Of a DNA stretch of 64,000 nt, positions 59,432 through 64,000 are shown in pieces (the first letter of the stretch is position 1; each line of letters begins with the position of its first letter). The notes beneath the pieces were generated by a model, which saw only the letters and a program-made list of their open reading frames with translations, ran no database searches and was not told the origin of the DNA. This DNA comes from Desulfarculus baarsii DSM 2075 (GTDB lineage: Bacteria > Desulfobacterota > Desulfarculia > Desulfarculales > Desulfarculaceae), in NCBI RefSeq assembly GCF_000143965.1, contig NC_014365.1, positions 1,887,501 to 1,951,500 on the forward strand, written 5' to 3'. Position numbers and translations under genes: made by a program.

Positions 59432-60718
59432 TCAAGCCACCGGCTGGCCGCGCAGGCCGGGGCCACGGGGCGTTTCGATCAACTCGCCGGCCAGCACGCT
59501 CAGGCGCTCGCCCGGCGGCGGGCCATGCTCCAGGGTCACCAGGCAGTAATCGGCGCTACGGCCCAGGCCGCCGCCCTCGACGACTACCTCCAGCCGCCGG
59601 CCGATGCGCGAGCGCAGAAACGCCAGGTGCTTGGCCTGGCCCAGCCGCCGCAGCACCGCCGCGCGTTGGCCAACCTCGTGGCCCGAAGGCCGGCCGGGCA
59701 TCTCGACCGCGCGGGTGCCCGGCCGGGGCGAGTAGGGAAACACGTGCAGATAGCTGATGGGCAGCGATTCCAACAGCTCCAGTGTTTGGCGATGGGCCGC
59801 GTGGTCCTCGCCGGGCAGGCCCACCAGCACGTCGGCCCCCAGGCACGGGCTGGGCAGGGCCGCCGCCAGATCACGGACGACCTGGGCGTATTGCGCGGCC
59901 GAATAGGGCCGGCCCATGGCCTTCAGCACGCGGTCGTCGCCCGATTGCAGGGGCAGATGAAAGTGCGGGCACAGGCGCGGCTCGGCGGCGGCCAGTTGCA
60001 CCAGCCTGGGCTCGATCTCGTGGGATTCCAGCGACGACAGGCGCAGCCTGGGCCGGTCGTCGGCGGCCAGCATGGCCTCCAACAGCTCGGCCAGGCGCGG
60101 CTTGCCGGCCAGATCCAGGCCCCAACGACCCAGATGGATGCCCGTCAGCACGATCTCTTGCGCGCCGGCCTGGGCCATGCCCCGAAAGGCGGCCACGGCT
60201 TGCGCCAGCGGCAGGCTGCGCGGTCGGCCCCGGGTGGCGGGCACGATGCAATAGGCGCAGCCCGCGTTGCAGCCGTCCTGCACCTTGAGCAGGCCCCGGC
60301 CGCGCAACTCGCCCGGCTGTAGGGCGCCCATGCAAAACGCGCCGGCGTCGGGCGGCGGCGGCGGGCCCTGCTCCGGCCACGCTTGCCGGTCGATGATCCG
60401 GGCCAATTGGGCAAGCTCCGCCCGGCCCACCACGATGACGCCCTCGGCCAGATAGGCCTGGGCCTCGGCCTGAACCCCGCAGCCGCTGGCCACGACCGAC
60501 TCCGGCCCCGCCACGCGGGCCAGACGCCTGGCCATCTGCCGTGATTGCCGCGAGGCCGAGGCCGTCACCGCGCAGGTAAGCAGTACGGCCAGATCGCCGC
60601 GCCGCGCCTCCGGCACGCGGGTCCAGCCCAGGGCCGTCAGTTCATCGGCTAGATGGGCCGCCTCGGCCTGGTTGACCTTGCAACCCAGGCTGTGCAGGCA
60701 AAAGCGTTTGGCCGACAT
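59432..60718 (-). CDS. mtaB: tRNA t6A37 methylthiotransferase MtaB
   Basis: 428 residues. UPF0004 domain with three cluster cysteines (C13 in LGCKVNQ, C49 in LLTCAVT, C80 in SGCGVQ), radical-SAM triad C150-x3-C154-x2-C157 (CNAGCAYC), TGIHLGRWG, SSLESHEIEP and DVLVGLPGE. A TRAM-like C-terminal region (RRLEVVVEG) ends the protein. MtaB (YqeV) adds a methylthio group to t6A37 in tRNA-Lys. The LGCKVNQ start separates it from MiaB and RimO. Confidence 0.92.
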   Translation of the reverse strand: MSAKRFCLHSLGCKVNQAEAAHLADELTALGWTRVPEARRGDLAVLLTCAVTASASRQSRQMARRLARVAGPESVVASGCGVQAEAQAYLAEGVIVVGRAELAQLARIIDRQAWPEQGPPPPPDAGAFCMGALQPGELRGRGLLKVQDGCNAGCAYCIVPATRGRPRSLPLAQAVAAFRGMAQAGAQEIVLTGIHLGRWGLDLAGKPRLAELLEAMLAADDRPRLRLSSLESHEIEPRLVQLAAAEPRLCPHFHLPLQSGDDRVLKAMGRPYSAAQYAQVVRDLAAALPSPCLGADVLVGLPGEDHAAHRQTLELLESLPISYLHVFPYSPRPGTRAVEMPGRPSGHEVGQRAAVLRRLGQAKHLAFLRSRIGRRLEVVVEGGGLGRSADYCLVTLEHGPPPGERLSVLAGELIETPRGPGLRGQPVA

Positions 60719-60721
60719 GCC

Positions 60722-61900
60722 CTAGAACCGCTGGCGCAGCCTCTTGAAGGCCGGGGCCGAGCGTTCGATGGTCTCGTCCGAGCAACAGAAGGCGATGCGG
60801 AAATGGCCCGGACCCATGAAGCCCACGCCCGGCACCACCAGGATGTATTCCTCTTGGGCCGCCCGCACGAAGGCCACGTCGTCGGCGATGGGGCTCTTGG
60901 GGAAGACATAGAACGTGCCGCCGGGGCGAGTGTAGTCAAAACCGGCCGCGTCGAGCACCTGGCAGATGAGATCGCGCTTTTTGGCGTACTGGCCCATGTC
61001 GGCCTGGCAATCCAGCAACCGGGCCACGATGCGCTGTTGCAGGCCGGGGGCGTTGACAAAACCCAGGATGCGGTTGCACAGGGTCATGCCGGCCACGACC
61101 TGGGCCTTGTCGGCGAGCTGGGGGTGCACGGCCGCGTAACCGATGCGTTCGCCGGGCAGGCTCAGGCTCTTGCTAAAGGAGGTGACCAGGATGCTGTTAT
61201 CGTAGGCCTTGAACAGGCTGGGCGCTTGCAGGCCGTCGAAGATGATCTGGCGATAGGGCTCGTCGCAGATGAGGTATATGGGGCGCTTGATGCGCGCGCT
61301 TTGTTGGCGCAGCATCTCGGCCAGGGCGTCGATCTGGGCCTGGGAATAGACCGCGCCGCTGGGGTTGTTGGGGTTGTTGATGATCACCGCGGCGGTTTTT
61401 TCGTTGATGGCCCGGGCCATGGCCTCCACGTCCAGGCTGAAGTCGGCCTTGGTCGGGGCGGTGATCATGCGGCCGCCATGGTTTTCGATGTAGAAATTGT
61501 ATTCCATGAACAACGGCGCTGGCACCAGCACCTCGTCGCCTGGGTTGAGGATGGTTTTCAACGTGATGTTGATGGCCCCGGCCGCGCCCACGGTCATCAG
61601 GATGGTGTCGACGTCGAAGGGCAGGCCGTGCTGCTTGCGCAGGTGTTCGGCAATGGTCTGGCGCACGGCCGGGAAGCCGCCATTTGGCATGTAGGCGTGA
61701 TCGCCGGGCTGGTGGTTGACGATCAACTCGCGGGCCACCTCGAAAAACTCGGCCGGCGGCTCCAGATTGGGGTTGCCCAGCGAAAAATCGAAGACGTTTT
61801 CCGCGCCGACCTGAGCCTTGAGCTTGGCTCCAACTTCAAACATGGCCCGGATCCAACTGGCGCGTTCGATGTAGTCGACGATTTTGGCGGCGATCGGCAT
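60722..61900 (-). CDS. Pyridoxal-phosphate aminotransferase, class I/II
   Basis: 392 residues from ATG 61900, with GGAGGG upstream. FDFSLGNPNLEPP, an invariant Asn region (INNPNNPSGAVYS), Asp-Tyr type ICDEPYRQIIFDG and PLP lysine in SFSKSLSLPGERIGYAA. It belongs to the group of aspartate/alanine-type aminotransferases. The donor and acceptor cannot be named. The gene follows mtaB on the same strand by three bases in reverse order (it is upstream of mtaB). Confidence 0.92.
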   Translation of the reverse strand: MPIAAKIVDYIERASWIRAMFEVGAKLKAQVGAENVFDFSLGNPNLEPPAEFFEVARELIVNHQPGDHAYMPNGGFPAVRQTIAEHLRKQHGLPFDVDTILMTVGAAGAINITLKTILNPGDEVLVPAPLFMEYNFYIENHGGRMITAPTKADFSLDVEAMARAINEKTAAVIINNPNNPSGAVYSQAQIDALAEMLRQQSARIKRPIYLICDEPYRQIIFDGLQAPSLFKAYDNSILVTSFSKSLSLPGERIGYAAVHPQLADKAQVVAGMTLCNRILGFVNAPGLQQRIVARLLDCQADMGQYAKKRDLICQVLDAAGFDYTRPGGTFYVFPKSPIADDVAFVRAAQEEYILVVPGVGFMGPGHFRIAFCCSDETIERSAPAFKRLRQRF

Positions 61901-62055
61901 GGAATCCCTCCGGCGAGCACTAAAAAACAGCGGCCGCGACGGACGATGGCCGCGGCTGGGGCATGAAAACTGGAGACCCGGCACTGGTTGGCGTGACGGT
62001 GGGCAAAACAATATCATCGGCCGCCGGGGTGGTCAAGCGGCCCTGGGCGCGGCGT

Positions 62056-62346
62056 TCACTGGCGATAGATGGCCGGGCCCATTTCCTCGAAGGCGAAGTT
62101 GTAAAACACGTTGTGGCCGTTGTAGTCCAGCACGCGCATGTCGTCGGCGCGCTTGAGCTCGTCGCTGATGGCCTCGAACTGTTTGCCGTAGCGGGCCTTG
62201 ACCAGGGCCGGGTCCAACTCGTGAGCGATGAATTTCATCACCCCCTTGCGGGCCAACTTGGCGGCCAGGTTGGGGTCGCTGAGTGAAGCGTAGCTGGTCA
62301 GGATCAGGATCGGGCCAGTGCCCGTGAACACAATGCCGGCCTTCAT
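62056..62346 (-). CDS. Conserved-looking small cytosolic protein
   Basis: 96 residues. MKAGIVFTGTGPILILTSYASLSDPNLAAKL, then KGVMKFIAHELDPALVKARYGKQFEAISDELKR and DYNGHNVFYNFAFEEMG. A globular alpha/beta look, with no known domain recognised. Similar small proteins occur in several deltaproteobacteria from memory, but this is not checked. No clear operon partner. Confidence 0.65.
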   Translation of the reverse strand: MKAGIVFTGTGPILILTSYASLSDPNLAAKLARKGVMKFIAHELDPALVKARYGKQFEAISDELKRADDMRVLDYNGHNVFYNFAFEEMGPAIYRQ

Positions 62347-62420
62347 CGATAACAGCCCCCAAAAAAAGCAAGCGCCGCCTCTGGCCCGGGCCCGTGGCCC
62401 GGCCGCGGTCATCGCCGAGG

Positions 62421-63011
62421 TTATTGGATGGCCTTTTGCAGGGCCTTGACGTCGATGGCTTTGGCGAAGTCCTGGGCCGTGGCTTCGGCGTCGTCGGAGT
62501 TGGTCACCGAAATCTTGAGGATGTGCTCGGCGCTGATGGAGATGGTCAACTCGGCCCCGGTTTCGCCTTTGGCGGCCAACGCGCCCTTCATGCCGCCCAC
62601 CAGCACCGGCTTGCCGCCGCCCACCTTTTGCAGCATCATCGGGTTGAGCATGGCCCCCAGGCCCTGGCCCAGCTTGACGATTTCGATGCTGGCCTTGGCC
62701 TTGCCGCCGGTCTGCCTGTAGACGCGGGTGGCCATGGCGCCGGCCCCCATGAATTCCTGGGCGCTGGCCTTGGCCTTTTCGGCCTTCCAGCCATCGGGGG
62801 CCTCGGGCAAGATCGCGGCGACGGCCTCGGACTGCTTTTGGCGCATCTGGCTCAGGGCGAAATCCAGTTCGGTGAGGGCCTGGCCGATGTTGCCGTTTTC
62901 GTATTGCTCCAGGCCGCGTTTGATCTGGTCGCCGATCTCGTCGGCAGTGGCCGCGGCCGCGCCGCTCAAGCACGCAAGCGCCGTAGCCACGGCGATGAAA
63001 AGCTTTTTCAT
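62421..63011 (-). CDS. Exported hypothetical protein
   Basis: 196 residues. Signal peptide MKKLFIAVATALACLSGAAAATADE, an amphipathic helical stretch (DQIKRGLEQYENGNIGQALTELDFALSQMRQKQSEAV) that looks TPR-like, then a beta-rich domain (ATRVYRQTGGKAKASIEIVKLGQ, GAELTISISAEHILKISVTNSDD). No motif decides a function. It probably acts in the periplasm. Confidence 0.7.
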   Translation of the reverse strand: MKKLFIAVATALACLSGAAAATADEIGDQIKRGLEQYENGNIGQALTELDFALSQMRQKQSEAVAAILPEAPDGWKAEKAKASAQEFMGAGAMATRVYRQTGGKAKASIEIVKLGQGLGAMLNPMMLQKVGGGKPVLVGGMKGALAAKGETGAELTISISAEHILKISVTNSDDAEATAQDFAKAIDVKALQKAIQ

Positions 63012-63056
63012 TGTGATGCTCCAGGTTGGGTAATTATGTAATACGCCGACATAATA

Positions 63057-64000
63057 TCAAACTTTGCCCAGGAAACGGATAAATTCGGCGACCAGGCGCT
63101 GGTCCATGCCGTGGGCGTATTCCGTCTGCATGGCGCGCAGGGCCAAGAACGGGGCCAAGGCCTTGCCTTCGGCGCTGGACGTGTGCAACTCGTAATAGTC
63201 GATGATGCGGGCGATGCGTGCGGCCACGCTCAGTTGGTTGGCCGACGTTTTGCGCGGGTAGCCCGTGCCGTCCAGGTTTTCGTGGTGATTCTGCACGGTG
63301 TCGAGCACCTGTGGCGACAGCTCGGGCAGGATGCTCAGGTAGTCCCGGGAGCGGATCGGGTGGAATTGGTCGCTGTTTTCGCGGTTGAGGTCGAAATTGA
63401 TGTCTTCGTGTTGCTCGCCGTGATCCAGGTTGTCGACCAGGGCCAAGTCGTGGAAAAACAGGGCCACGGCCAGTTGCTCGGCCTGCTCCTGGCTCCAGCC
63501 CAGATGATGGGCGAAACTGGCGCCCAACAGGCAGCAGTTCAGGGAATGGACAAAGATATTGCGGTCGCTGGTCATGACTTTGAGCAGGCTTTTGCGGGCC
63601 TCGTCGCAATCCCAGACGCAATCGAGCAGGCGGCGCACGGTGCGCACGCCCACGGCCAAACGGCGGCCGTTGCGCGGCTCCATCATGGCCGACTTGATCG
63701 AGCACAGGGCGCTTTCGTACAAAAGCTCCTGGCGTTGCTCCATGGAGAGGTTGTCCAGCTCGATCCTGGATTTGTTGAACAGATATTCCTGAAGCGCCTC
63801 CAGGTCTTCCTGCTTGGCGTAGGAGTGGGTCAGGCCCTGCTCCAACAGGTCGTCGAGCCATTGCCCATTGATGGGCTGGCCCTTTTTCAACGCCGGGATC
63901 AACCGCGTGCGGCCAAGGCGTTCGATGAAGGCTTCGAAATAGACGTCGCAGGGCAGGAGCGTCTCGGGGATGAGCGTCCTCAGCGAAAAATAGACAAATC
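63057..64000 (-). CDS. HD-GYP domain phosphodiesterase, N-terminal part beyond the window
   Basis: The frame runs to the window edge, with residues before the apparent start (for example FSLRTLIPETLLPCDVYFE) continuing in frame, so the gene is longer than 281 codons and truncated here. It has HD-GYP motifs: VHSLNCCLLGASFAHHLGW, FFHDLALVDN and HHENLDGTGYPRKT, followed by RIARIIDYYELHTSS. Such proteins hydrolyse cyclic di-GMP. The start-like N-terminal segment resembles the small domain preceding many HD-GYP modules. No receiver domain is seen in the visible part. Confidence 0.85.
   Translation of the reverse strand, partial: FVYFSLRTLIPETLLPCDVYFEAFIERLGRTRLIPALKKGQPINGQWLDDLLEQGLTHSYAKQEDLEALQEYLFNKSRIELDNLSMEQRQELLYESALCSIKSAMMEPRNGRRLAVGVRTVRRLLDCVWDCDEARKSLLKVMTSDRNIFVHSLNCCLLGASFAHHLGWSQEQAEQLAVALFFHDLALVDNLDHGEQHEDINFDLNRENSDQFHPIRSRDYLSILPELSPQVLDTVQNHHENLDGTGYPRKTSANQLSVAARIARIIDYYELHTSSAEGKALAPFLALRAMQTEYAHGMDQRLVAEFIRFLGKV

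Overview
The window is high-GC chromosomal DNA, probably from a deltaproteobacterium (Desulfobacterota, a Desulfarculus-like anaerobe). This is inferred from gene content: several acyl-CoA/ETF genes, a Liv-type ABC transporter, a DUF362 protein and a PEP-CTERM exported protein, next to an rpsF-rpsR-rplI-dnaB-hflX block. No 16S gene is present, so the taxonomy is a guess.

Left part (1-3676): the end of a TonB-dependent receptor, a SAM methyltransferase, a periplasmic binding protein and an ABC permease fused to its own ATPase form a tight plus-strand uptake operon. Positions 3967-18617 hold a complete type III CRISPR locus. A 975-residue protein looks like a DHH/DHHA1 phosphodiesterase (NrN) fused to a CorA-like membrane effector. 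Two CRISPR arrays (8 and 7 repeats, 37-bp repeats, transcribed leftward, nearly identical leaders) flank a leftward operon of cas10 plus three large multi-domain RAMP genes, with no separate cas5 or cas11. To the right, a plus-strand operon encodes a reverse transcriptase-Cas1 fusion, Cas2 and Cas6. The layout suggests RNA-capable spacer acquisition combined with a nucleotide-signal (possibly SAM-AMP) membrane response. Directly downstream (18777-22111) lie a TIR-domain gene and a membrane-anchored P-loop ATPase with 33 exact 12-bp repeats, a candidate two-gene defence module.

Middle (22226-38425): a TetR gene and a methyltransferase/membrane-protein pair share a palindromic operator; tRNA-Pro(GGG) follows; then etfB-etfA with a BPL_N-domain gene. 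An operator-controlled operon (histidine phosphatase, acyl-CoA dehydrogenase, TetR, APH-like kinase, DUF362, 3-hydroxyacyl-CoA dehydrogenase) resembles levulinate/4-hydroxyacyl-CoA catabolism. A livMHGF operon contains a 52-codon membrane ORF between livH and livG. Three copies of a 197-bp, hairpin-rich, MITE-like element lie in the intergenic regions.

Positions 39967-51467 are an 11.5-kb integrated element in tRNA-Leu(CAG), bounded by a 17-bp direct repeat. It carries capsid, protease, a frameshifted portal gene, primase-helicase, HNH, terminase and integrase genes but no tail or lysis genes, which resembles a capsid-forming phage satellite. An IS481-like insertion interrupts its right half. 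The primase gene contains 11 TGTGGACA iterons, a likely origin.

Right part (51681-64000): housekeeping genes (ribF, hflX, dnaB, rplI, rpsR, rpsF, a NUDIX hydrolase, a TPR protein, mtaB, an aminotransferase), two small unknown proteins and the end of an HD-GYP gene that runs off the window.
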